Below, piece after piece: positions 6,966 through 13,773 of a stretch of 29,589 bases of DNA. Position numbers and translations under genes: made by a program. Under the pieces are notes generated by a model that was given only the letters and a program-made list of their open reading frames with translations, searched no databases and was not told the origin of the DNA. The stretch covers positions 1 through 29,589 of the forward strand of contig CAKURR010000024.1 in the NCBI GenBank assembly GCA_934675735.1, given 5' to 3'. Origin of the DNA: an uncultured Clostridia bacterium. Its GTDB lineage: Bacteria; Bacillota; Clostridia; Christensenellales; Aristaeellaceae. The first letter of the stretch is position 1, and every line of letters starts with the position of its first letter.

Positions 6966-7568
6966 TCACAGAGAGCCGATTTGGCGCAGGGCCAGCATGA
7001 TGAGCGCATCCACCGTGTCCGCCTGATCGCGCACGAGGTTGATGGCGCGCGCCGCTTCGGCGGAGGTGTAGCCCAGCGCCTGAAGCGCGGCCTGCGCTTC
7101 GCGCTGCGCGTCGCCGACGACGGGCGCGGCGGGGGCGGCCGCATTGCCGGCGGCGGAAACATCCTGCTGCTCCACCTTATCCTTGAGCTCCAAAACGATG
7201 CGCTGGGCCGTCTTTTTACCGATGCCCGGCGCGCGGGAAAGCGCCGTCACGTCGCCCGTGACAATCGCCACGGAAAGGTCGCGCACCGGCAGCGCGGAGA
7301 GCATGCCCAGCGCCGTTTTCGCGCCCACGCCCGTCACCTGACAGAGCTTTTTGAACATCGCGCGCTCCTGCCGCGTGGCGAAACCGAACAGCTCCATCGC
7401 GTCCTCGCGTACGTTCAGCACCGAATAGCAGCGCCATTTTTCGCCCTTCGCGGGCGCTTCCGCCAGCGTCGTGTTGGAACACAGCAGCAGAAAGCCCACG
7501 CCGCCCGCGCAGACGACCACTTCGCCCGGGGCCTTGCTTTCCACTGTGCCTTCGATAAAATCAATCAT
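6966..7568 (-). CDS. ruvA: Holliday junction branch migration protein RuvA
   Basis: 200 residues, normal for RuvA, which tetramerises on the Holliday junction and loads RuvB. The OB-fold N-terminus begins MIDFIEGTVE; ELFGFATRQERAMFKKLCQVTGVGAKTALGML and LSRAPGIGKKTAQRIVLELKDK are the two helix-hairpin-helix motifs (domain II). An Ala/Pro-rich flexible linker (about 140-153) precedes domain III, ALQALGYTSAEAARAI, which contacts RuvB. AAAGGA precedes the ATG. The gene lies 81 bp downstream of ruvC; ruvB follows after the MITE-like element and DUF4250. The interruption of ruvA-ruvB by about 380 bp is unusual, since the two are often adjacent. Confidence 0.97.
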   Translation of the reverse strand: MIDFIEGTVESKAPGEVVVCAGGVGFLLLCSNTTLAEAPAKGEKWRCYSVLNVREDAMELFGFATRQERAMFKKLCQVTGVGAKTALGMLSALPVRDLSVAIVTGDVTALSRAPGIGKKTAQRIVLELKDKVEQQDVSAAGNAAAPAAPVVGDAQREAQAALQALGYTSAEAARAINLVRDQADTVDALIMLALRQIGSL

Positions 7569-7649
7569 AGCGTTCCTTTCGCGTCAGCCCGTGCCGCCGC
7601 ATGCCTTTTGAAGGAGCGGCAGTAAAGCGGGGGACGGCTTGCTTGTCTC

Positions 7650-8144
7650 TTACTTGATTCTGAAATGTTCGCGGCCCGCGCCCGCGTGCGCGTGGGTGAT
7701 GGCGCAGGCCACCGCGTCCGCCGCGTCATCCGGCTTGGGAATCTCCTTCAGCCCCAGCAGCATGCGCACCATCATCTGAACCTGATGCTTGTCCGCACCG
7801 CCGTAGCCGACGACCGCCTGCTTAATCTGCATCGGCGTGTATTCAAACAGCTTATCCGTGTAGGCCTGGCAGGCGACCAGCGCCACGCCGCGCGCGCCGC
7901 CGACCTGAATGCCCGTTGTCACATTTTTGGAGAAAAACAGTTCTTCAAACGCGATTTCGTCGGGCTTGAAGGTCTGCAAAAGCCCCTGCACGCCCGTGTA
8001 AATGCACCGCAGGCGCGTGGGGAAGGTATCCCGCGGATAGGTAATCAGCGCGCCGTACTGCACCAGCTTTTCGCGATAGCCGTCCGCCTCAATCACGCCC
8101 CAGCCCATCGTGGCCAGACCGGGGTCAATGCCCAGTATTCTCAA
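7650..8144 (-). CDS. ruvC: Crossover junction endodeoxyribonuclease RuvC
   Basis: Resolves Holliday junctions by paired nicks. As placed here it is 164 residues and starts RILGIDPG; the acidic residues of the RNase H-like active site are visible as D in IDPG, E in FEELFF, and the ADKHQ...DDAADA region near the end. Start choice: a TTG at 8144 is preceded at 6 nt by GGCGGAG and gives the standard MRILGIDPG N-terminus. An in-frame ATG at 8168 adds eight residues and has no visible ribosome binding site. A strong promoter lies 52 nt upstream. ruvC appears to head the operon ruvC-ruvA-DUF4250-ruvB-queA. Family assignment is secure; the start is an inference. Confidence 0.93.
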   Translation of the reverse strand: MRILGIDPGLATMGWGVIEADGYREKLVQYGALITYPRDTFPTRLRCIYTGVQGLLQTFKPDEIAFEELFFSKNVTTGIQVGGARGVALVACQAYTDKLFEYTPMQIKQAVVGYGGADKHQVQMMVRMLLGLKEIPKPDDAADAVACAITHAHAGAGREHFRIK

Positions 8145-8195
8145 AAAAGTCTCCGCCTTTTGCTTCATTGTTTATCGCAGAAAATTTCATTCAAC

Positions 8196-8224
8196 AGTTT
8201 AACGTATTTTGTGCTGTCTGTCAA
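8196..8224 (-). promoter_or_regulatory. Sigma-A promoter of the ruvC-ruvA-DUF4250-ruvB-queA genes
   Basis: Minus-strand -35 TTGACA (8219-8224), 17-nt spacer, -10 TAAACT (8196-8201). Start of transcription would be near 8189, giving a leader of about 45 nt to the TTG start. Confidence 0.75.
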
Positions 8225-8265
8225 TCGAAGGCGTGTGTTCTCTCCAAACTGCATATACAATCAAA

Positions 8266-8282
8266 TATGCATAAAAAAGGCA
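8266..8282 (+). promoter_or_regulatory. Candidate upstream ARG box of argG
   Basis: TATGCATAAAAAAGGCA matches about 12 of 17 positions of the Bacillus-type ARG box (CATGAATAAAAATKCAA). It lies about 110 bp upstream of the second, better box. A dyad TGCATAT/ATATGCA (8250-8271) overlaps it. Weaker than the 8373 site. Confidence 0.35.
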
Positions 8283-8372
8283 CGCAGACGGTATTTTTAT
8301 CCATTTGAAAACGCGATTTTCTGGATAAAACTGATGAAAACGCGGATTAAGACGGAATATTTAATCAAAAGT

Positions 8373-8389
8373 ATTGCATTTTTATGAGC
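8373..8389 (+). promoter_or_regulatory. Candidate ARG box overlapping the argG promoter
   Basis: ATTGCATTTTTAT (8373-8385) matches the reverse complement of the Bacillus ARG box (MTTGMATTTTTAT) at every position. It covers the -35 hexamer and the start of the spacer of the argG promoter, the position expected for arginine-dependent repression by ArgR/AhrC. Sequence match is seen; binding is inferred. Confidence 0.55.
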
Positions 8390-8402
8390 GGCGCGCTATA
8401 AT
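8374..8402 (+). promoter_or_regulatory. Sigma-A promoter of argG
   Basis: -35 TTGCAT (8374-8379), 17-nt spacer, -10 TATAAT (8397-8402); 64 nt upstream of the argG ATG. Confidence 0.8.
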
Positions 8403-8465
8403 CCATACCATCAACAAGCAATTCTGCCGACAAAAGCGTCGGGCGGATATATGGAGGGAATCATC

Positions 8466-9695
8466 ATGGCGGATAAAAAGACTTACAAGCGCGTTCTGCT
8501 GGCTTATTCCGGCGGACTGGATACGTCCATCATCATCCCGTGGCTCAAGGAAAATTACGGCTGTGCCGTGATTTGCTGCGCCGCCGACGTGGGGCAGGGC
8601 GAAGAGCTTGCGCCGCTGCATGAGAAGGCCAAGAAGACCGGCGCGGAGAAGCTCTATATCGAGGATCTGCGCAAGGAGTTCGTTGAGGACTTCATCTGGC
8701 CGACGCTCAAGGCCGACGCCGTTTACGAGGGCAAGTACCTGCTGGGTACGTCCTTCGCCCGTCCGCTGATTGCCAAGCGTCTGGTTGAAATCGCCGAGAA
8801 GGAAGGCTGCGACGCCATCTGCCACGGCTGCACCGGCAAGGGCAACGATCAGGTGCGCTTCGAGCTTTCCATCAAGGCGTTTGCGCCGAACATGCCGATT
8901 ATCGCGCCGTGGCGCGAGTGGGACATCAAGACCCGCGAAGAGGAAATTGAGTATGCCGAGGCGCGCGGCATTCCCGTTCCGGTGAAGAAGGACCGCCCGT
9001 ATTCGATGGACCACAACATCTGGCACCTCTCTCACGAGGGCTGCGATTTGGAAGATCCGGCCAACGAGCCGCCGCGCGACCTGCCGCTCATCTGCAAGTA
9101 TCCGGAGGATGCGCCGGACAAGCCCGAGTATGTGACCATCGACTTTGAGCAGGGCGTTCCGGTGGCCGTCAACGGTGAGAAGATGGACGCGGTGAAGCTG
9201 CTGGAGACCTGCAACGAAATCGCCGCGCGCAACGGCGTCGGCATTGCGGATATGGTCGAGAACCGTCTGGTGGGCATGAAGTCCCGCGGCGTGTATGAGA
9301 CCCCGGGCGGAACGCTGCTCTACGCCGCGCACCGCAATCTGGAGGAAATCACCGTGGACCGCGACACGGCCCATTATAAGGATCAGGTGGCGGTGAAGTT
9401 CGCCGAGTTGGTCTACAACGGTCTGTGGTATGCGCCGCTGCGCGAGAGCCTCTCCGCGTTTGTGGATGTGACCCAGAAGTACGTGACCGGCACCGCCAAG
9501 CTTAAGCTCTACAAGGGCAACTGCATCGGCGCGGGCGTGACCTCTCCGTACAGCCTGTACATGGAGGATATCGCGACCTTCGGCGATTCCGGCGAGATGT
9601 ACAGCCACAAGGATTCCGCCGGCTTCATCAACCTCTACGGTCTGCCGCTCAAGGTTCAGGCCATGATGAAGGAAAAGGCCGGTTTGGAAAAGTAA
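8466..9695 (+). CDS. argG: Argininosuccinate synthase
   Basis: Condenses citrulline and aspartate with ATP hydrolysis to argininosuccinate, the penultimate step of arginine synthesis. 409 residues, the family length. The N-terminal P-loop AYSGGLDTS (residues 13-21) and CHGCTGKGNDQVRFE are the two ArgG signatures; further on, YSMDHNIWHLSHEG, the nucleotide/citrulline-contact block, is visible. Start: ATG at 8466 with GGAGGG 7 nt upstream; the in-frame ATG at 8451 overlaps that Shine-Dalgarno and is rejected. argH follows 238 bp downstream in the same orientation. Likely repressed by arginine through the ARG boxes at 8373 and perhaps 8266. Confidence 0.98.
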   Translation: MADKKTYKRVLLAYSGGLDTSIIIPWLKENYGCAVICCAADVGQGEELAPLHEKAKKTGAEKLYIEDLRKEFVEDFIWPTLKADAVYEGKYLLGTSFARPLIAKRLVEIAEKEGCDAICHGCTGKGNDQVRFELSIKAFAPNMPIIAPWREWDIKTREEEIEYAEARGIPVPVKKDRPYSMDHNIWHLSHEGCDLEDPANEPPRDLPLICKYPEDAPDKPEYVTIDFEQGVPVAVNGEKMDAVKLLETCNEIAARNGVGIADMVENRLVGMKSRGVYETPGGTLLYAAHRNLEEITVDRDTAHYKDQVAVKFAELVYNGLWYAPLRESLSAFVDVTQKYVTGTAKLKLYKGNCIGAGVTSPYSLYMEDIATFGDSGEMYSHKDSAGFINLYGLPLKVQAMMKEKAGLEK

Positions 9696-9713
9696 TTTTT
9701 ACTTTTAAAAGTG

Positions 9714-9746
9714 ATTCTCCCTCCCCGAAGGGGGAGGGAGAATTTT
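9714..9746 (+). terminator. Terminator-like hairpin after argG
   Basis: Stem TTCTCCCTCCCC (9715-9726) with the GGGGAGGGAGAA arm up to 9742, then ATTTTAT. The core is shared with the hairpin at 3168-3195. The T-tract is short, so partial read-through to argH is possible. Confidence 0.6.
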
Positions 9747-9830
9747 ATGGTTAAAAGCCGTGCTTGCGCGCAAAAGTCGTTTCTTTTGATGGGGTTACGG
9801 CGGGCGGCTGCCCGCACCTGCCTGGGGGAT

Positions 9831-9877
9831 GATTGATATTCCGCTGAATCCCGCACTGCGGGCGCGGAATATCAATC
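9831..9877. repeat. Long palindromic stem-loop between argG and argH
   Basis: A perfect 14-bp stem (9831-9844 GATTGATATTCCGC with 9864-9877 GCGGAATATCAATC) encloses a nested CCCGC/GCGGG hairpin (9850-9862). Another short hairpin, CGGGC/GCCCG, lies at 9801-9814. There is no T-tract after it. It sits 56 bp upstream of argH; it could be a leader structure or a palindromic repeat insertion. Confidence 0.75.
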
Positions 9878-9933
9878 CCCATCAGACTCCCTGCTTCGCT
9901 TCGCGGCGGAATCAACAAACTGAGGAGGTTCCC

Positions 9934-11316
9934 ATGAAACTCTGGGGCGGACGCTTTGAAAAAAAAACCGACGGGCTTGTCGATGACTTCCATTCTTCCA
10001 TCACCTTTGACCGGCGGCTCTATCATCAGGATATCACGGGCTCGATTGCCCACGCGACGATGCTTGGCGAGCAGGGCATCATCCCCAAGGCCGACGCGGA
10101 CGCGATTGTCGCGGGCCTGAAGGGCATTGAAGCGGATATCGCGGCGGGCAAGGTGCACTTTGAGCTGGATGCCGAGGATATCCACATGAATGTGGAAAAG
10201 CTGCTCATCGAGCGCATCGGCGACGCGGGCAAGCGTCTGCACACGGGCCGCAGCCGCAATGACCAGGTGGCGCTCGACTGCCGCATGTATGTCAAGGACG
10301 CCGCGAAGGAAGCCGCGTCTCTCCAGCGCGAGCTGTGTGAAACCCTGCTGAGCATCGCGGAAGAGAACACCCACACCATCATGCCCGGCTACACGCATTT
10401 GCAGCGCGCGCAGCCGATTACCCTCGGCCATCACATGATGGCGTATTTCCAGATGTTCACGCGCGACATGCAGCGGATGAAGGAGGTCTATGCCCATGCG
10501 GACGTGATGCCGCTGGGCTCGGGCGCGCTGGCGGGCACGACCTATCCGCTCAATCGCGAGCGCGTGGCGGAGCTGCTGGGCTTCTCGGCCATCACGCAGA
10601 ACAGTCTGGACGGCGTGGCCGACCGCGACTTTGTGTGCGACTATCTCTACGCCGCGTCCGCGTGCATGATGCACCTGTCCCGCTTCTGCGAAGAGCTGAT
10701 TCTCTGGAACAGCCACGAATTCCGCTTTGTGGAGATGGATGACGCCTACGCGACGGGCTCTTCCATCATGCCGCAGAAGAAGAACCCCGATGTGGCCGAG
10801 CTGATTCGCGGCAAGACGGGCCGCGTCTACGGCGACCTGACGGGCTTGCTGACGACGCTCAAGGGTCTGCCGCTGGCCTACAACAAGGACATGCAGGAAG
10901 ACAAGGAGGCGCTGTTCGACGCGCGCGACACGCTGGTCAAGTCGCTGGTTGTGTTCAACGCGATGCTGGCGGCCTGCACCTTTAACACGGATAACATGGC
11001 GCGCGGCGCGGCGGGCGGCTTCACCAACGCGACGGACGCGGCGGATTACCTCGTCAAGAAGGGCATGCCGTTCCGCGATGCGCACGCGGTCATCGGCCAT
11101 CTGGTGCTGCACTGCGTGAAGGAGAACAAGGCGATTTTGGATTTGTCGCCGGACGAGCTGAAAGCCTTCTCCGACCTGTTTGAAGCGGATGTGTATGAAG
11201 CCTGCTCCATGCACGCCTGTGTGGAGCTGCGCGATGTGCCCGGCGGCCCCGCGCCCGACCGCGTGGCGGCGAGCATCAAGGCGGGGCAGGCGTGGCTCGA
11301 CGCGTTTGCCATCTGA
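9934..11316 (+). CDS. argH: Argininosuccinate lyase
   Basis: Cleaves argininosuccinate to arginine and fumarate, the last step of arginine synthesis. 460 residues, typical length. N-terminus KLWGGRFEKKTD; LHTGRSRNDQVALD (substrate loop); the superfamily signature GSSIMPQKKNPDV near residue 275; conserved MPGYTHLQRAQP. The frame is open upstream through the palindrome at 9831-9877, but the ATG at 9934 is chosen: homology starts there and GAGGAGG lies 5 nt upstream. No separate promoter is evident in the 238-bp gap after argG, so it is probably expressed by read-through past the 9714-9746 hairpin. Confidence 0.98.
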   Translation: MKLWGGRFEKKTDGLVDDFHSSITFDRRLYHQDITGSIAHATMLGEQGIIPKADADAIVAGLKGIEADIAAGKVHFELDAEDIHMNVEKLLIERIGDAGKRLHTGRSRNDQVALDCRMYVKDAAKEAASLQRELCETLLSIAEENTHTIMPGYTHLQRAQPITLGHHMMAYFQMFTRDMQRMKEVYAHADVMPLGSGALAGTTYPLNRERVAELLGFSAITQNSLDGVADRDFVCDYLYAASACMMHLSRFCEELILWNSHEFRFVEMDDAYATGSSIMPQKKNPDVAELIRGKTGRVYGDLTGLLTTLKGLPLAYNKDMQEDKEALFDARDTLVKSLVVFNAMLAACTFNTDNMARGAAGGFTNATDAADYLVKKGMPFRDAHAVIGHLVLHCVKENKAILDLSPDELKAFSDLFEADVYEACSMHACVELRDVPGGPAPDRVAASIKAGQAWLDAFAI

Positions 11317-11438
11317 CGAATGCTGTAAAATGAAAAGAAAAGCGAAGCGCTGCGGAAAATTTTTCCTTGCGGGGCCTTGCTTTTTTACATGATCGCGGAA
11401 AAAGATGCAAAAACAGGCAAAAAAGCGTGAAAAAAGGG

Positions 11439-11467
11439 TTGACAGATACGCGGGCGTGCTGTATAAT
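11439..11467 (+). promoter_or_regulatory. Consensus sigma-A promoter of tRNA-Val
   Basis: TTGACA (11439-11444), 17-nt spacer, TATAAT (11462-11467): both hexamers perfect, as usual for stable RNA genes. Transcription would start near 11474, about 7 nt before the tRNA. Confidence 0.9.
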
Positions 11468-11480
11468 AAATGACGTGCTT

Positions 11481-11557
11481 GGGGTCGTAGCTCAGCTGGT
11501 CAGAGCGCCACGTTGACATCGTGGAGGTCGTAGGTTCGAGCCCTATCGACCCCACCA
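11481..11557 (+). tRNA. tRNA-Val (anticodon GAC)
   Basis: Acceptor GGGGTCG (11481-11487) pairs with CGACCCC (11547-11553); discriminator A (11554) and encoded CCA (11555-11557). The D-arm contains TAGCTCAGCTGGTCAGAGC, the anticodon loop is TTGACAT (anticodon GAC, reads GUC/GUU), and the T-arm contains GGTTCGAGCCC. It is a single-gene transcription unit with terminator at 11590-11616. Confidence 0.96.
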
Positions 11558-11589
11558 AGCTAAACCGGAGTTAGTCGCCCGGTTGGAAG

Positions 11590-11616
11590 TCACCTCGAAA
11601 GAGGTGATTTTTTTTA
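11590..11616 (+). terminator. Intrinsic terminator of tRNA-Val
   Basis: Stem TCACCTC/GAGGTGA (11590-11596 with 11601-11607), loop GAAA, followed by a run of T. Strong. Confidence 0.9.
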
Positions 11617-11623
11617 TGCTTTT

Positions 11624-11637
11624 GGGGTCGATAGGGC
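11624..11637 (-). repeat. Inverted copy of the tRNA-Val 3' end
   Basis: GGGGTCGATAGGGC is the exact reverse complement of 11540-11553, the T-stem/acceptor 3' side of tRNA-Val, 70 bp downstream. It is the only tRNA-derived sequence seen here; no integrase gene is nearby. Confidence 0.7.
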
Positions 11638-11702
11638 GAGAAGAGGCGGAAGTGAATGACAGCCCGGCGGGCTGTCAGAACCGCAAGAAGCTTAAACAAA
11701 AA

Positions 11703-11731
11703 GGCGCTTTCCGTATGGAGAGCGTCTTTTT
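11703..11731 (+). terminator. Second terminator-like hairpin downstream of tRNA-Val
   Basis: A 10-bp stem GGCGCTTTCC/GGAGAGCGTC (two G-T pairs; 11703-11712 with 11717-11726) with A-run before and TTTTT after, so it could act in both directions. Another hairpin (GACAGCCC/GGGCTGTC, 11658-11676) precedes it. No gene lies between it and the first terminator. Confidence 0.6.
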
Positions 11732-11754
11732 CTATGCAGTCAAACGTTTGACGG

Positions 11755-11783
11755 ACGCGCACTCGTGAAACGGGCGCGTTTTT
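11755..11783 (+). terminator. Third terminator-like hairpin
   Basis: ACGCGC/GCGCGT arms (11755-11760 with 11774-11779) followed by TTTTT. Three such structures in 200 bp without a gene suggest a degraded or small RNA-coding interval. Confidence 0.4.
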
Positions 11784-11793
11784 CACAGAAAAA

Positions 11794-11911
11794 GGACAGC
11801 GCCCTGCGCGCCCCTACAATCGAATACCTGATGAATAACCCAAATTAAGTAGGGGCGACCATGAGTCGTCCGTTGTAGGAATTGTGCAGATTTTCGGATT
11901 TGCTCATTTAT
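11794..11911. mobile_element. Remnant of the MITE-like family, left end decayed
   Basis: The right 30 nt (11882-11911) are identical to 6913-6942, and TGCGCGCCCCTACAAT (11805-11820) is identical to 6878-6893. The interior is longer by a GTAGGGGCGACC...GTCG hairpin segment (11849-11872). The left inverted end is no longer recognisable. The gap 11558-11984 holds this, the terminators and the inverted tRNA end, but no gene. Confidence 0.6.
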
Positions 11912-11984
11912 TGATAAAAATCAAAAACAATGTCCGAACCTGCAACTTTTTGGCCGTTTCATCCGTCTAATAAGCAGAGGGGGT

Positions 11985-12617
11985 TCAACGGATGAAGTTG
12001 GTGCGCATTTTCGGCTTCTCCATCTCGGGCGGAAGCAGGCCGTTTTCGCGCGCCAGCGCAAAAGCGCGAATCATATACGCCATGTTGCGCCCGAGCATGC
12101 GCATAATCTGCATGCCCTCTTCATCTTTGCGCACATCCTCCGGCGTGCTGCCGTGCACCATCGGCCAATACTGGCTGGGCGCGATGGGCATGCCGCAGAT
12201 GGTGAAGTATTTGGAAAGCTGGTCGAGCGTGGTGGTCGTGCCCGCGCGGCGCGCGCTGCAAACGGCCGCGCCGACCTTGGTGCGCAGCTGGCTGCCGCCC
12301 GCGTAGAACATGCGATCCAGAAAAGAGGTGATGCTGCCGCCCGCCGCCGCATAATGCACGGGCGAGCCGACGACCAGGCCGTCGCAATCCTGCATTTTAT
12401 CCAGCGCGGTATTCACGGCGTCCTCGCCAAAGACGCAGCGGCGCTTGCCGCTTTTGGCGCAGCCGCCGCAGCCGATGCAGCCGCGGACAGGCCCGTTGCC
12501 GATCCACAAAATCTCCGTTTCAATGCCGCTTTCCTCAATCGCGCGGGCGACTTCGCAGAGTGCGGTGTAGGTGCAGCCGTGTTGATTCGGGCTGCCGTTG
12601 AGCAAAAGAACTTTCAT
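11985..12617 (-). CDS. Flavodoxin-fold NAD(P)H-dependent oxidoreductase
   Basis: 210-residue protein of the NADPH-dependent FMN reductase/flavodoxin-like family; probably a cytoplasmic FMN-binding redox protein, substrate unknown. The N-terminus KVLLLNGSPNQHGCTYTAL is the strand plus phosphate-binding loop (NGSPR-type). Next comes a cysteine cluster CIGCGGCAKSGKRRC (near 48-62), as in iron-sulfur flavoprotein relatives, although the spacing does not by itself prove an Fe-S cluster. VVGSPVHYAAAGGSITSFLDR contacts flavin. GGAGG before the ATG fixes the start. It is divergently transcribed from the nucleotidyltransferase gene, with its own promoter (12650-12678). Confidence 0.88.
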   Translation of the reverse strand: MKVLLLNGSPNQHGCTYTALCEVARAIEESGIETEILWIGNGPVRGCIGCGGCAKSGKRRCVFGEDAVNTALDKMQDCDGLVVGSPVHYAAAGGSITSFLDRMFYAGGSQLRTKVGAAVCSARRAGTTTTLDQLSKYFTICGMPIAPSQYWPMVHGSTPEDVRKDEEGMQIMRMLGRNMAYMIRAFALARENGLLPPEMEKPKMRTNFIR

Positions 12618-12649
12618 GACGCGTTTCCTCCCCGAGGGTATTTTTTCCT

Positions 12650-12678
12650 ATTATAACCCTTCGCGGGGTGGGGCGCAA
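12650..12678 (-). promoter_or_regulatory. Promoter of the flavodoxin-like gene
   Basis: Minus-strand -10 TATAAT (12650-12655), 17-nt spacer, -35 TTGCGC (12673-12678). Confidence 0.6.
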
Positions 12679-12721
12679 GGGCGGCCGTGCGACAAATGTT
12701 TTGCGAATTTGTTGATATGGC

Positions 12722-12750
12722 TTGAAGGAAAGCACCGAATCCTGTATAAT
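12722..12750 (+). promoter_or_regulatory. Promoter of the nucleotidyltransferase gene
   Basis: -35 TTGAAG (12722-12727), 17-nt spacer, -10 TATAAT (12745-12750); 41 nt upstream of the ATG. Back-to-back with 12650-12678. Confidence 0.75.
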
Positions 12751-12791
12751 GTCTGAAGAAACCAATCGATTTCATCGAGGAGGACATAGAT

Positions 12792-13697
12792 ATGGGTGCA
12801 ACGCTTTTGATTATGGCTGCCGGCATGGGTTCCCGTTACGGCGGAAACAAGCAGGTGGACGGTCTCGGCCCGAACGGCGAAATTCTGATGGAGTATTCCA
12901 TCTACGACGCGATTCGCGCGGGCTTCGACAAGGTGGTCTTTGTCATCAAGCCGGGCATGCAGGAAACGCTCGCCGCCATCTGCGGCGACCGCATCGCCAA
13001 GAAGGTGAAGGTGGATTACGCCTTCCAAGATTTCACGAGCGTGCCTTCCTTCTATCATATTCCCGAAGAGCGCACCAAGCCGTTCGGCACGGTGCACGCG
13101 GTGCTCGTCGCGCGCGATTACATCGACCAGCCGTTCGCCGTCATCAATGCGGACGACTACTACGGCGTATCCGCGTTCAGCACGATTTATGAAAAATTGC
13201 AGACGCTGGCGCCCGAGGGCGAGGCGACGATGGTGGGCTATCAGCTGCAGAACACCGTTTCCAAAAACGGCACGGTGTCGCGCGGCGTCTGCCACGCCGT
13301 CGGCGGCAACCTGGACAAGGTTGTGGAAACTCTCAAAATCAAGCTGTGCGAGAACGGCGAAATCCGCGATATCGGCGCGGGCGAGCCGGGCGAGCTGCTG
13401 GATCCTCTCGCGCCGGTGAGCATGAACTTCTGGGGCTTCACCCCGTGGATTTTCGGCAAGCTGGAGGAGTATTTCGCGAACTTCCTCAAGGGGCTTGCGC
13501 CGGATGCGATTAAGGCCGAGTGCCTGCTGCCGGTGTTTGTCGATGAGCTGATGCACAAGGGCGAGTTGACCGTGCCGATGCTCACGACCGACGCCGTGTG
13601 GTTCGGCGTGACCTATAAGGAGGACAAGCCGTTTGTGCAGTCGGAGCTTCGCAAGCTGCACGAAAGCGGCGTGTATCCGGCTTCGCTTCACGAATAA
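12792..13697 (+). CDS. Sugar-phosphate nucleotidyltransferase-like protein
   Basis: 301 residues of the NTP_transferase (GT-A Rossmann) type. TLLIMAAGMGSRYGGNKQVD gives the G-x-G-x-R nucleotide loop followed by a lysine-containing segment; INADDYYG is the metal-binding acidic motif; KPFGTVHAVLVA is the conserved GT-xxAxxxA block of sugar nucleotidyltransferases. The likely reaction is NTP plus sugar-1-phosphate to NDP-sugar, but which sugar cannot be read from the sequence. The best-known members activate glucose or other hexoses. GAGGAGG precedes the ATG. It is a single-gene unit with strong terminator at 13710-13754; no cell-envelope sugar genes adjoin. Confidence 0.85.
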   Translation: MGATLLIMAAGMGSRYGGNKQVDGLGPNGEILMEYSIYDAIRAGFDKVVFVIKPGMQETLAAICGDRIAKKVKVDYAFQDFTSVPSFYHIPEERTKPFGTVHAVLVARDYIDQPFAVINADDYYGVSAFSTIYEKLQTLAPEGEATMVGYQLQNTVSKNGTVSRGVCHAVGGNLDKVVETLKIKLCENGEIRDIGAGEPGELLDPLAPVSMNFWGFTPWIFGKLEEYFANFLKGLAPDAIKAECLLPVFVDELMHKGELTVPMLTTDAVWFGVTYKEDKPFVQSELRKLHESGVYPASLHE

Positions 13698-13709
13698 TCG
13701 GCGAACAGG

Positions 13710-13754
13710 AAAAATCCCGTGCGGTCACCGGAAGGGCATCGCATGGGATTTTTG
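13710..13754. terminator. Bidirectional terminator after the nucleotidyltransferase
   Basis: Arms AAAAATCCCGTGCG (13710-13723) and CGCATGGGATTTTT (13740-13753) pair with one bulge around a 16-nt loop; A-run and T-run on both sides. It separates this gene from the sensor kinase. Confidence 0.8.
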
Positions 13755-13773
13755 GCTTTGATAGGGAACGAGC

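Noticed and set aside
8451..8466. Upstream ATG at 8451 as the argG start
   Set aside because: It overlaps the Shine-Dalgarno GGAGGG that serves the ATG at 8466, and ArgG homology begins at the latter.
11481..12000. Integrated element using tRNA-Val as attachment site
   Set aside because: No integrase or phage gene is nearby and the partial copy is inverted, not the direct repeat expected of attL/attR.
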